Shown in pieces: positions 43,838 through 52,616 of a stretch of 64,000 nt of DNA; position 1 is the stretch's first letter; each line of letters opens with the position of its first letter. Position numbers and translations under genes: made by a program. The DNA comes from Bacteroides ndongoniae (GTDB lineage: Bacteria > Bacteroidota > Bacteroidia > Bacteroidales > Bacteroidaceae), in contig NZ_FNVV01000013.1 of the NCBI RefSeq assembly GCF_900108345.1, positions 1,090,944 through 1,154,943 on the forward strand, read 5' to 3'. The notes below the pieces were generated by a model that was not told where the DNA came from, ran no database searches, and saw only the letters and a list, made by a program, of their open reading frames with translations.

Positions 43838-44449
43838 TTAGTGATTCAAGTGTTTTTTGATGTACATTGTCAGAATGTCGATGGCTACCTGATTGCTTCC
43901 TCCTTCAGGCACAATGAGGTCGGCATAGCGCTTGCAAGGTTCGATAAACTGTTGGTGCATAGGTTTCAGGACGCGTGTATAGCGTTCCATGACAGCTTCG
44001 GCTGTACGTCCTCTTTCTACGACATCGCGCTGGATGACACGGATGAGCCGTTCATCGGGGTCGGCATCAACGAAAATCTTTAAGTCCATCATATTGCGCA
44101 ATTTCTTGTCGCATAGAGCCAGAATACCTTCGATGATGATGACGTGGCGTGGTTCAATGTGGATGGTTTCCGGCTGGCGTGTACAGGTCAGGTAAGAATA
44201 AGTGGGCTGTTCGATGCTTTTTCCTTCGCGCAGCAAGGCTACGTGCTTGGAAAGTAGTGCCCAATCGAAAGCGTCGGGATGGTCGAAGTTGATATTCTGT
44301 CGTTCTTCGACGGGTACATGACTACTGTCCTTATAATATGAGTCCTGAGGGAGTAGAACAACTTCGCCGGCTGGCAGACTCTCGATGATTTTACGTACGA
44401 CGGTGGTCTTTCCTGACCCGGTTCCGCCTGCAATTCCTATTATTAACAT
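43838..44449 (-). CDS. udk: Uridine kinase
   Basis: A 203-residue cytoplasmic kinase that phosphorylates uridine and cytidine in pyrimidine salvage. The P-loop GIAGGTGSGKTT begins at residue 5, with NFDHPDAFDW and RDVVERGRTAEAVMERY further on. The frame is open to 44563, but only the ATG at 44449 gives the normal N-terminus. It is the first gene of a two-gene group with mltF. Confidence 0.93.
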   Translation of the reverse strand: MLIIGIAGGTGSGKTTVVRKIIESLPAGEVVLLPQDSYYKDSSHVPVEERQNINFDHPDAFDWALLSKHVALLREGKSIEQPTYSYLTCTRQPETIHIEPRHVIIIEGILALCDKKLRNMMDLKIFVDADPDERLIRVIQRDVVERGRTAEAVMERYTRVLKPMHQQFIEPCKRYADLIVPEGGSNQVAIDILTMYIKKHLNH

Positions 44450-44480
44450 CCGTTTACATGTATATTTGAAACAAAACAAG

Positions 44481-44508
44481 TATTTTTGCAGTTGCTGAAA
44501 ACAACTGC
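44481..44508 (+). promoter_or_regulatory. -7 box and 5' hairpin of the Dabb gene
   Basis: TATTTTTG (44481-44488) matches TAnnTTTG. The hairpin GCAGTTG-CTGAAAA-CAACTGC (44488-44508) begins at its last base and would sit at or just before the 5' end of the mRNA, where it could protect or pace the transcript. Confidence 0.4.
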
Positions 44509-44551
44509 TTCGGCTGACAAATATACGTAAAAACATTAAAATAACAAAGTT

Positions 44552-44854
44552 ATGGTCAAGCACATAGTATTATTTAAGTTGAAAAAGGAGGCTCCGACTG
44601 CCGAAAAGTTAGAGGCAATGAACAATTTTAAAAAGGCTATCGAAGCACTTCCTGCCAAAATATCGGTGATTCGGAAGATTGAAGTTGGATTGAATATGAA
44701 CCCTTCGGAAGAGTGGAACATAGCTTTGTACAGTGAGTTCGATACATTGGACGACGTGAAGTATTATGCTTCGCACCCCGATCATGTGGCTGCTGGCAAG
44801 CTGATTGCCCATGTCAAGGAAAGCCGTGCTTGTGTTGATTATGAAATTGGATAA
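44552..44854 (+). CDS. Dabb-family (stress-responsive A/B barrel) protein
   Basis: A 100-residue cytoplasmic protein with the dimeric A/B barrel signature: VKHIVLFKLKKEAP, GLNMNPSEEWNIALYSEFDTLDDVKYYASHPDHVA. Members include stress proteins and polyketide cyclases; no catalytic function is implied here. It lies 25 bases before dsbD and may be co-transcribed. Confidence 0.88.
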   Translation: MVKHIVLFKLKKEAPTAEKLEAMNNFKKAIEALPAKISVIRKIEVGLNMNPSEEWNIALYSEFDTLDDVKYYASHPDHVAAGKLIAHVKESRACVDYEIG

Positions 44855-44879
44855 ACCCTTGTAATTATTGAAATAACTG

Positions 44880-46898
44880 ATGAAGAAAAGTTTGTTTTCG
44901 GTTCTGCTGCTGCTTCTAGCCGTGATGACCCAGGCGCAGATTCAGGAACCGGTAAAGTTTAAGACTGAATTAAAGAATGTTTCGGCCGATGAGGTTGAGA
45001 TTGTTTTTTCGGCCACTATCGACAACGGCTGGCATGTGTATTCTACCGAGTTAGGTGACGGTGGCCCCATTTCTGCCACATTCAACACCGAGAAACTATC
45101 CGGGGCATCATTGGTTGGTAAACTGAAACCTGTAGGTAAGGAAGTATCAGCTTATGACCAGATGTTCGAAATGAAAGTGCGTTATTTTGAGCATACAGCT
45201 CAGTTTGTGCAGAAATTGAAGCTGACCGGAGGTAACTATCAGATAGAAGGTTTCCTGGAGTATGGTGCTTGCAACGACGAGAATTGTCTTCCGCCTACGC
45301 AAGTGCCTTTTAATTTTTCTGGAAAGGCTGCCGGAAAAGCTTCCGTTGCCGAGAAAACGGATACAGCTGCAACGGAACAGGCACAGGCCACCGAGGAACT
45401 CGTAACGGAAGAAGCAGTTCCAGTTGATCCTGTTGAAAAGGTGACAGAGGGTACTGTAGATCTTTGGAAGCCGGTGATTGATGAGTTGAAGGCAATGGGC
45501 GAAACATCTTCTGCTCAGGAAGATATGTCGTGGGTATATATATTTATTACGGGTTTCGTAGGAGGATTGCTTGCTTTGTTCACTCCTTGTGTATGGCCTA
45601 TCATTCCCATGACGGTAAGTTTCTTCCTGAAACGTAGCAAAGATAAGAAGAAGGGTATTCGTGATGCATGGACGTATGGTGCTTCCATCGTAGTGATCTA
45701 TGTAGCGTTAGGACTGATTATTACCGGTATTTTCGGAGCCAATGCGTTGAATGCTCTTTCTACAAATGCAATATTCAACATATTCTTCTGTCTGATGTTG
45801 GTTGTGTTTGCTGCTTCTTTCTTCGGAGCGTTTGAAATTACGCTTCCTTCCAAATGGAGCAATGCTGTCGACAGTAAAGCTGAAAAGACTACAGGATTGC
45901 TGAGTATTTTCCTGATGGCTTTCACCTTGTCGCTGGTATCTTTTTCGTGTACGGGTCCTATCATCGGCTTTTTGCTGGTACAGGTATCTACGACGGGCAG
46001 TGTGATAGCTCCTGCTATCGGTATGTTGGGCTTTGCCATTGCATTGGCATTGCCGTTTACGCTGTTTGCCCTGTTCCCGTCATGGCTGAAGTCGATGCCT
46101 AAATCGGGTGGCTGGATGAACGTCATTAAAGTGACGTTGGGTTTCCTCGAACTGGCTTTCGCGCTGAAATTCCTTTCTGTAGCCGATTTGGCATACGGAT
46201 GGCGCATTTTGGATCGTGAAACTTTCCTGGCTTTGTGGATTGTTCTTTTTGCTTTATTGGGTTTCTATCTGTTGGGAAAGATCAAATTCCCGCACGATGA
46301 CGACGATACCAAAGTCAGTGTGCCCCGTTTCTTTATGGCTCTGGCTTCACTGGCCTTTGCGGTTTATATGGTTCCCGGTTTGTGGGGTGCTCCGCTGAAG
46401 GCTGTCAGTGCCTTTGCACCGCCGATGAAGACTCAAGACTTTAATCTTTATAATAACGAAGTACATGCCCAGTTCATGGATTACGATTTGGGTATGGAAT
46501 ATGCACGTCGCCAGGGTAAACCTGTCATGCTTGACTTTACCGGTTATGGATGTGTCAACTGCCGTAAGATGGAGCTGGCTGTATGGACCGACCAGAAAGT
46601 CAGTGATATTATCCGTAACGACTATGTACTTATCACATTATATGTAGACGATAAGACCCCGCTTCCTCAGCCGCAAAAGATTGTCGAGAACGGTACGGAA
46701 CGTACATTGCGTACGGTGGGTGATAAGTGGAGCTATCTGCAACGTGTGAAGTTCGGTGCCAATGCCCAGCCATTCTATGTGCTGATTGACAACGAAGGTA
46801 AGCCGTTGAACAAGTCGTACTCTTACGATGAGGATATACCTAAGTACGTAGAATTCCTGCAGACGGGATTGGAGAATTATAAAATAGTGAAACAATAA
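44880..46898 (+). CDS. dsbD: Thiol:disulfide interchange protein DsbD
   Basis: A 672-residue inner-membrane protein that carries electrons from the cytoplasm to periplasmic thiol proteins. A signal peptide (LLLLAVMTQAQ) precedes the N-terminal DsbD domain with NDENCLPP. The transmembrane core has about eight segments, with TPCVWPIIPM and SFSCTGPIIG holding the redox cysteines. A C-terminal thioredoxin-like domain carries CVNC at residues 558-561. All three redox centres are present. It is 15 bases ahead of the PurF homologue. Confidence 0.93.
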   Translation: MKKSLFSVLLLLLAVMTQAQIQEPVKFKTELKNVSADEVEIVFSATIDNGWHVYSTELGDGGPISATFNTEKLSGASLVGKLKPVGKEVSAYDQMFEMKVRYFEHTAQFVQKLKLTGGNYQIEGFLEYGACNDENCLPPTQVPFNFSGKAAGKASVAEKTDTAATEQAQATEELVTEEAVPVDPVEKVTEGTVDLWKPVIDELKAMGETSSAQEDMSWVYIFITGFVGGLLALFTPCVWPIIPMTVSFFLKRSKDKKKGIRDAWTYGASIVVIYVALGLIITGIFGANALNALSTNAIFNIFFCLMLVVFAASFFGAFEITLPSKWSNAVDSKAEKTTGLLSIFLMAFTLSLVSFSCTGPIIGFLLVQVSTTGSVIAPAIGMLGFAIALALPFTLFALFPSWLKSMPKSGGWMNVIKVTLGFLELAFALKFLSVADLAYGWRILDRETFLALWIVLFALLGFYLLGKIKFPHDDDDTKVSVPRFFMALASLAFAVYMVPGLWGAPLKAVSAFAPPMKTQDFNLYNNEVHAQFMDYDLGMEYARRQGKPVMLDFTGYGCVNCRKMELAVWTDQKVSDIIRNDYVLITLYVDDKTPLPQPQKIVENGTERTLRTVGDKWSYLQRVKFGANAQPFYVLIDNEGKPLNKSYSYDEDIPKYVEFLQTGLENYKIVKQ

Positions 46899-46913
46899 AA
46901 ATAAAGAGAATTT

Positions 46914-48323
46914 ATGGGAGGATTTTTTGGGACAGTTGCCAAGGCAAGTTGTGTGGCTGATTTGTTTTACGGAACCGATTACAATTCGCATCTTGGCACA
47001 AAGCGTGGCGGTATGGCTACGTTTGATTCGGAACAGAAAACATTTGCACGCTCTATTCACAATCTGGAGAGTACTTATTTCCGGACGAAGTTTGAAGACG
47101 AACTGGACAAGTTTAAAGGAAATTCAGGTATTGGAATTATTAGCGATACCGATCCGCAGCCCATCATATTGAATTCCCATTTGGGACGTTTTGCCATTGT
47201 TACGGTAGCTAAGATTGCCAATTTGGCCGAACTGGAAGCTGAACTGCTAAGCCATAATATGCATTTTGCCGAGTTGAGTTCGGGGCAGACCAATCAGACT
47301 GAACTTGTGGCTTTGCTGATCATTCAAGGCCGGAACTTTGTGGAAGGCATTGAGAATGTTTACAAGCATATTAAAGGGTCATGCTCTATGCTGTTGCTTA
47401 CCGAAGATGGCATTATTGCTGCCCGTGACAAATGGGGACGTACTCCTATCGTTATAGGACGAAAAGAAGGAGCTTATGCAGCGACCAGTGAGTCAAGCAG
47501 TTTCCCCAATCTGGATTATGAGATTGACCGTTATTTAGGACCGGGAGAGATTGTCCGTCTTCGTGCCGATGGTGTGGAACAGTTGCGTAAGCCTGAAGAT
47601 AAAATGCAGATTTGTTCTTTCTTGTGGGTATATTACGGCTTCCCTACTTCCTGCTACGAAGGTATTAATGTAGAAGAAGCACGTTTTACCAGCGGATTGA
47701 AGATGGGACAGACCGATACATCCGAGGTGGATTGTGCCTGCGGTATTCCCGATTCGGGTGTAGGTATGGCTTTGGGATATGCCGAAGGTAAGGGAGTACC
47801 TTATCATCGTGCTATATCCAAGTATACACCGACGTGGCCGCGCAGCTTTACTCCCAGTAAGCAGGAAATGCGTAATCTGGTGGCTAAGATGAAACTGATA
47901 CCCAACCGTGCCATGTTGCAGGGAAAACGTTTGTTGTTCTGTGACGATTCGATTGTTCGTGGTACCCAGTTGCGCGACAATGTAAAGATTCTGTATGATT
48001 GTGGTGCGAAAGAGGTACATATTCGTATTGCTTGTCCGCCGCTGATTTATGCTTGCCCGTTTGTCGGATTCACGGCTTCCAAGAGCCCGTTGGAATTGAT
48101 TACACGTCGTATTATTAAGGAGTTGGAAGGCGATGAGAACAAGAACCTCGATAAGTACGCCACTACCGGTTCGCCTGAATACGAAAAGATGGTCGAGATT
48201 ATCCGCGAACGTTTTGGGCTGACTTCATTGAAGTTCAATACGCTGGAAACACTGGTCGAATCTATTGGTTTGCCCAAATGTAAGCTGTGTACACACTGTT
48301 TTGATGGGAGCAGCTGTTTCTAA
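46914..48323 (+). CDS. PurF-like amidophosphoribosyltransferase homologue lacking the N-terminal cysteine
   Basis: A 469-residue protein with two parts: an N-terminal Ntn-type glutaminase-like domain and a C-terminal phosphoribosyltransferase domain with PRPP loop LLFCDDSIVRGTQLRDN. In true PurF the mature chain begins with a catalytic Cys; here the start reads MGGFFGTVAKASC, with Gly where the cysteine belongs, so glutamine hydrolysis should fail. The C-terminus holds a cysteine cluster (CKLCTHCFDGSSCF), recalling the iron-sulfur ligands of Bacillus-type PurF. It may use free ammonia or have a different role. It follows dsbD by 15 bases. Confidence 0.82.
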   Translation: MGGFFGTVAKASCVADLFYGTDYNSHLGTKRGGMATFDSEQKTFARSIHNLESTYFRTKFEDELDKFKGNSGIGIISDTDPQPIILNSHLGRFAIVTVAKIANLAELEAELLSHNMHFAELSSGQTNQTELVALLIIQGRNFVEGIENVYKHIKGSCSMLLLTEDGIIAARDKWGRTPIVIGRKEGAYAATSESSSFPNLDYEIDRYLGPGEIVRLRADGVEQLRKPEDKMQICSFLWVYYGFPTSCYEGINVEEARFTSGLKMGQTDTSEVDCACGIPDSGVGMALGYAEGKGVPYHRAISKYTPTWPRSFTPSKQEMRNLVAKMKLIPNRAMLQGKRLLFCDDSIVRGTQLRDNVKILYDCGAKEVHIRIACPPLIYACPFVGFTASKSPLELITRRIIKELEGDENKNLDKYATTGSPEYEKMVEIIRERFGLTSLKFNTLETLVESIGLPKCKLCTHCFDGSSCF

Positions 48324-48343
48324 ATGTAGCATTATTCATGGTT

Positions 48344-48408
48344 AAGTTCTTGAGTTTTTAAGTTGGCAAGTTAATAGTTATAATTCAACTCATAAACTCA
48401 AGAACTTA
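48344..48408. repeat. Intergenic inverted repeat with AACTTG words, copy 2
   Basis: AAGTTCTTGAGTTT (48344-48357) and AAACTCAAGAACTT (48394-48407) are perfect 14-bp arms around a 36-base spacer containing TTAAGTTGGCAAGTTAA. Read on the other strand it shares words with 39449-39507. It may act as a processing or termination signal between the PurF homologue and pepT. Confidence 0.65.
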
Positions 48409-48433
48409 CAAACTAATATTATCCGTTAATCAT

Positions 48434-49654
48434 ATGTCTTTAGTAGAGCGTTTTTTAAAGTATGTAAGTTTCGATACCCAGTCAAGTGAGGAGACGGGAC
48501 TTACACCAAGTACTCCGGGGCAGATGACGTTTGCCGAGTATTTGAAGAGTGAACTGGAATCTTTAGGGTTGGAAGAAATCTCATTGGACGAGAACGGCTA
48601 TCTGTTTGCTACGCTGCCGGCCAATGTCGACAAGGAGTTGCCTGTGGTAGGCTTCATTGCCCACATGGACACCAGCCCCGACATGAGTGGAAAAGACGTG
48701 AAGCCGCGTACGGTGACCAATTATGACGGAACGGACATCGTGCTTTGTACCGAAGAAAACATTGTGCTTTCTCCTTCGCGCTTTCCCGAACTGCTCGATC
48801 ACAAGGGAGAAGACCTGATTGTGACCGATGGCAAAACGCTGTTGGGGGCCGATGATAAGGCTGGTATTGCCGAGATTGTTTCGGCTGTTGTCTATTTGCA
48901 GCAGCATCCCGAAATCAAGCATGGTAAGATACGTATCGGGTTCAATCCTGACGAGGAGATCGGATTGGGAGCTCATAAGTTCGATGTAGAGAAGTTCGGT
49001 TGCGACTGGGCTTATACGATGGACGGAGGTGAAGTGGGCGAGCTGGAGTTCGAGAACTTCAACGCTGCTTCGGCCAAAATAGTTTTTAAAGGACGCAATG
49101 TACATCCGGGTTATGCCAAGAACAAGATGCTGAACTCGCTTCATGTGGCCAACCGTTTCATTTCTTTGCTTCCCGAAAACGAAACGCCCGAACATACCGA
49201 GGGATATGAAGGATTCTACCATCTGATTGGTATGAACGGCGAAGTAGAGCAGACTACCGTGTCTTACATCATCCGCGACCACGACCGTGCTCGTTTCGAG
49301 CAGCGCAAGCAGCGCATGGAACGTCTGACTGCATTTATCAATGCCGAATACGGTGAGGGAACTGCAGCTTTGGAATTGCATGACCAATATTACAACATGC
49401 GCGAGAAGATTGAGCCTGTGATGCACGTCATCGATATTGCTTTCGAGGCAATGAAGGCTGCAGGGGTAGAACCTCACGTGAAAGCCATCCGTGGTGGTAC
49501 GGACGGAGCACAGCTTTCGTTCAAGGGATTGCCTTGCCCGAATATCTTCGCCGGCGGACTGAACTTCCACGGACGTTTCGAGTTCGTTCCTATTCAAAGC
49601 ATGGAGAAGGCAATGAATGTCATTGTGAAAATTGCGGAAATCGTGGCAAAATAA
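48434..49654 (+). CDS. pepT: Peptidase T
   Basis: A 406-residue cytoplasmic M20 metallopeptidase that releases the N-terminal residue of tripeptides. Zinc ligands and motifs: [64 protein letters not shown] and [23 protein letters not shown]. Length is as expected. It starts 30 bases before gcvT, with which it may be co-transcribed. Confidence 0.94.
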   Translation: MSLVERFLKYVSFDTQSSEETGLTPSTPGQMTFAEYLKSELESLGLEEISLDENGYLFATLPANVDKELPVVGFIAHMDTSPDMSGKDVKPRTVTNYDGTDIVLCTEENIVLSPSRFPELLDHKGEDLIVTDGKTLLGADDKAGIAEIVSAVVYLQQHPEIKHGKIRIGFNPDEEIGLGAHKFDVEKFGCDWAYTMDGGEVGELEFENFNAASAKIVFKGRNVHPGYAKNKMLNSLHVANRFISLLPENETPEHTEGYEGFYHLIGMNGEVEQTTVSYIIRDHDRARFEQRKQRMERLTAFINAEYGEGTAALELHDQYYNMREKIEPVMHVIDIAFEAMKAAGVEPHVKAIRGGTDGAQLSFKGLPCPNIFAGGLNFHGRFEFVPIQSMEKAMNVIVKIAEIVAK

Positions 49655-49684
49655 GAATCTGACACTAAACTTTTTAAGAATATC

Positions 49685-50788
49685 ATGAAAACAACTCCAT
49701 TTACCGAAAAACATATCTCGCTGGGTGCCAAGATGCACGAGTTTGCGGGATACAACATGCCGATAGAATATTCTGGCATTATCGACGAACATCTTACTGT
49801 ATGCCAGGGTGTAGGCGTATTCGATGTTTCCCACATGGGAGAATTTTGGGTGAAAGGCCCTCAAGCACTTGCTTTCTTGCAGAAAATAACGTCGAACAAC
49901 GTAGCTGCTTTGACTCCCGTTACGGCCGATGCCCCGGGTAAAGTGCAATACAGTTGCTTCCCCAATGAGGATGGTGGTATTGTCGACGACTTGCTTGTCT
50001 ACCAGTACGAACCCGAGAAGTATCTGTTGGTAGTAAATGCTTCCAACATCGAAAAAGACTGGAACTGGTGTGTAAGCCATAATACCGAAGGAGCTGAGTT
50101 GGAGAACGCTTCCGACCGTATGGCTCAGTTGGCTGTACAGGGTCCGAAGGCCATTCTTGCTTTGCAGAAACTGACTTCGATCGACCTTTCGGCCATACCT
50201 TATTATCATTTCACTCACGGTGAGTTTGCCGGTGTGAAGGATGTCATCATTTCCAATACCGGTTATACGGGTGCAGGTGGTTTCGAGTTGTATTTCTATC
50301 CGGAGGATGCCATGAAGATCTGGGATGCAGTTTTCGAGGCAGGAGCCGAATTCGGAATCAAACCAATCGGTCTGGGTGCACGCGATACACTGCGTCTGGA
50401 AATGGGATTCTGCCTGTATGGCAATGACCTGGACGACACGACTTCGCCTATTGAGGCAGGTTTGGGTTGGATAACGAAGTTTGTCGATGGAAAGAATTTC
50501 GTCAACCGTGCCATGCTGGAGCGCCAGAAGCAGGAAGGTACAGTGCGCAAACTGGTCGGCTTCGAGATGGTGGACCGTGGTATTCCCCGTCATGGTTATG
50601 GCCTGTTCAGTGCCGAAGGCGAGGAAATCGGTACGGTTACTTCGGGCACCATGTCGCCAACCCGTAAGATCGGTATCGGTATGGGCTATGTGAAGCCGGA
50701 ATACAGCAAGCCGGGTACGGAGATCTGTATCGACATGCGTGGCCGGAAGCTGAAGGCTGTAGTGGTACGTCCGCCTTTCCGTAAATAA
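49685..50788 (+). CDS. gcvT: Glycine cleavage system aminomethyltransferase (T protein)
   Basis: A 367-residue cytoplasmic enzyme that moves the glycine-derived methylene group from H protein to tetrahydrofolate. Features include [60 protein letters not shown] and the C-terminal TSGTMSPT. The catalytic aspartate lies in the NEDGGIVDD stretch. The other gcv genes are not in the window. A terminator follows at 50826. Confidence 0.95.
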   Translation: MKTTPFTEKHISLGAKMHEFAGYNMPIEYSGIIDEHLTVCQGVGVFDVSHMGEFWVKGPQALAFLQKITSNNVAALTPVTADAPGKVQYSCFPNEDGGIVDDLLVYQYEPEKYLLVVNASNIEKDWNWCVSHNTEGAELENASDRMAQLAVQGPKAILALQKLTSIDLSAIPYYHFTHGEFAGVKDVIISNTGYTGAGGFELYFYPEDAMKIWDAVFEAGAEFGIKPIGLGARDTLRLEMGFCLYGNDLDDTTSPIEAGLGWITKFVDGKNFVNRAMLERQKQEGTVRKLVGFEMVDRGIPRHGYGLFSAEGEEIGTVTSGTMSPTRKIGIGMGYVKPEYSKPGTEICIDMRGRKLKAVVVRPPFRK

Positions 50789-50825
50789 GATTGTTTCTCT
50801 GAAGAACGACGGATAAAATAAGCAT

Positions 50826-50877
50826 ATCCTGTCGGGGCAGTAATCAGACTGTTCTCGGCAGGATATTTTCGTTTTTA
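50826..50877 (+). terminator. Rho-independent terminator after gcvT
   Basis: ATCCTGTCGGGG-CAG pairs with CTG-TTCTCGGCAGGAT (one bulge, several G-T pairs), followed by ATTTTCGTTTTTAT. Confidence 0.8.
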
Positions 50878-50918
50878 TAAATAGCTGTAATTCAGTATAA
50901 TTTTATGTCAGTTGAGAG

Positions 50919-51006
50919 ACACTTGTGTTGCTCGCGAGCGACACTTGCACGGCTCGTGAGCAACACTTGCATGGCTCGCGAGCAACACAAGTGTGGCTCA
51001 CGCCTC
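50919..51006. repeat. Intergenic 22-bp tandem repeat array (ACACTTG/GCTCGCGAGC type)
   Basis: Units start at 50919, 50941, 50963 and 50985, with an exact 22-base period. Each has ACACTTG followed by a GCTCGCGAGC-like palindrome. The arms 50919-50939 and 50974-50994 are perfect 21-base reverse complements, so the whole array can fold as one large hairpin. It lies between the gcvT terminator and the hydrogenase promoter. Confidence 0.88.
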
Positions 51007-51069
51007 ATGCAGGTATGATTCGCCCGTCAGGTTTGTATGCAGATAGCGATGCACAAATGTACTATGAAA

Positions 51070-51101
51070 TTTGGTTAAAAAACCTATAATTCTTATCTTT
51101 G
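51070..51101 (+). promoter_or_regulatory. Promoter of the hydrogenase/hydE/hydG operon
   Basis: TTTG (51070-51073), a 20-base spacer, then TATCTTTG (51094-51101). This matches the Bacteroidota consensus. The leader to ATG 51140 is about 30 bases. Confidence 0.78.
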
Positions 51102-51139
51102 CGCCCCTAATTCTAATTCATTCACTACATTCAATATTT

Positions 51140-52612
51140 ATGGCTTTCACCAATAATGTTATGATTGTTCGCCACAAACTATTGGCGAAACTTGTTGATC
51201 TTTGGAATCAGAATCGTTTAATCGAGGAAATTGACCGTCTGCCTATCGAACTGAGTCCTCGTCGTGCGCGTCCGTTGGGACGTTGCTGTATCCACAAGGA
51301 ACGTGCTGTGTACAAGTATAAGATGTTCCCCTTGCTGGGTTTTGACATGACAGACGAGAAAGACGAACTGACTCCGCTTTCCGAGTATGCCCGTCAGGCT
51401 TTGGAGAAGCGTCGTGAGTTGAAGGAGAATATTCTGTGTGTGATCGATGAGGCTTGTTCTTCGTGTGTGCAGGTGAACTACGAAGTGACCAACCTTTGCC
51501 GGGGATGCGTGGCCCGCAGTTGCTACATGAACTGTCCGAAGGATGCCATCCGTTTCAAGAAGAACGGCCAGGCTATGATCGACCACGATACGTGTATCAG
51601 TTGCGGTAAGTGTCACCAGAACTGTCCTTATCATGCTATTGTCTATATTCCTGTGCCTTGCGAAGAAGCTTGTCCGGTAAAGGCTATCAGCAAGAACGAG
51701 GACAATGTAGAGCACATCGACGAATCGAAATGTATCTATTGCGGTAAATGTCTGAACGCATGTCCTTTTGGTGCCATATTCGAGGTTTCGCAGGTGTTCG
51801 ACATTCTGCAAGCTATCAGCGAAGGCGAACAGGTTGTAGCCATTCCGGCTCCGTCTGTTTTGGGACAGTTCAATTCCACCATCGAGGAAGTGTACGGAGC
51901 ATTACGCAAGGTAGGCTTTGCCGATGTGATTGAAGTTGCGCAGGGAGCCATGGATACTGTGAGTCACGAGGCTGCCGAGTTGAAAGAAAAATTGGAAGAA
52001 GGACAGGCGTTTATGACAACGTCCTGCTGTCCGTCATATATAGAAATGGTCGAAAAGCATGTGCCCGAGCTGAAGAAATATGTTTCTACTACCGGTTCGC
52101 CCATGTACTATGCTGCCCGTATCGCCAAGCAGCGTTATCCCGAGGCAAAAGTTGTGTTTATCGGCCCGTGTGTGGCCAAACGCAAGGAGGCACGTCGCGA
52201 TGAGTGCGTAGACTACGTAATGACATTCGAGGAAATCGCTTCCGTATTCGAAGGATTCCACATTGACCTGAAGCAGACTCCGGCATACGCCGTAAGCTAT
52301 ACTTCTGTACGCGAGGCACACGGTTTCGCACAGGCAGGAGGTGTAGCAGGAGCTATTAAAGCTTATTTAGGCAAGGAGGCCGAAGGTATTCCTATGATAC
52401 AGGTAGCCGACCTGAACAAGAAGAACATCGGATTGCTGCGTGCTGCTGCCAAGACAGGCAAGGTGCAGGGACGTTTCATCGAAGTGATGGCTTGCGAGGG
52501 TGGCTGTATTTCGGGTCCGAGTGCCCACAACGACTTTATGGCCGGACGCCGCCAGCTCAATCAGGAACTGCTGAAGCGTCGCGAGTCATACGAAAACAGA
52601 GACGGAGAATGA
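51140..52612 (+). CDS. [FeFe]-hydrogenase-like iron-sulfur protein
   Basis: A 490-residue cytoplasmic protein. The N-terminal half is cysteine-rich with ferredoxin-type clusters (CSSC, CRGC, CISCGKCHQNCP, CIYCGKCLNACP). The C-terminal half has the H-cluster motifs TSCCPSY (C296/C297), GPCVAK (C344) and MACEGGCISG (C452/C456). Compared with standard hydrogenases, GPC replaces MPC and the GGGQP end of motif 3 is changed, as in the poorly studied group B/M2-type enzymes. It probably makes or consumes H2 with ferredoxin. The frame is open from 51071, but MAFTNN at 51140 lies downstream of the promoter. hydE follows after four bases. Confidence 0.88.
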   Translation: MAFTNNVMIVRHKLLAKLVDLWNQNRLIEEIDRLPIELSPRRARPLGRCCIHKERAVYKYKMFPLLGFDMTDEKDELTPLSEYARQALEKRRELKENILCVIDEACSSCVQVNYEVTNLCRGCVARSCYMNCPKDAIRFKKNGQAMIDHDTCISCGKCHQNCPYHAIVYIPVPCEEACPVKAISKNEDNVEHIDESKCIYCGKCLNACPFGAIFEVSQVFDILQAISEGEQVVAIPAPSVLGQFNSTIEEVYGALRKVGFADVIEVAQGAMDTVSHEAAELKEKLEEGQAFMTTSCCPSYIEMVEKHVPELKKYVSTTGSPMYYAARIAKQRYPEAKVVFIGPCVAKRKEARRDECVDYVMTFEEIASVFEGFHIDLKQTPAYAVSYTSVREAHGFAQAGGVAGAIKAYLGKEAEGIPMIQVADLNKKNIGLLRAAAKTGKVQGRFIEVMACEGGCISGPSAHNDFMAGRRQLNQELLKRRESYENRDGE

Positions 52613-52616
52613 TACG

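Noticed and set aside
48581..50593. A 670-codon open frame on the minus strand across pepT and gcvT
   Set aside because: It lies opposite two well-supported genes in the same register, reads through the gap between them, and its translation shows no family features. High-GC third-position bias of the real genes explains it.
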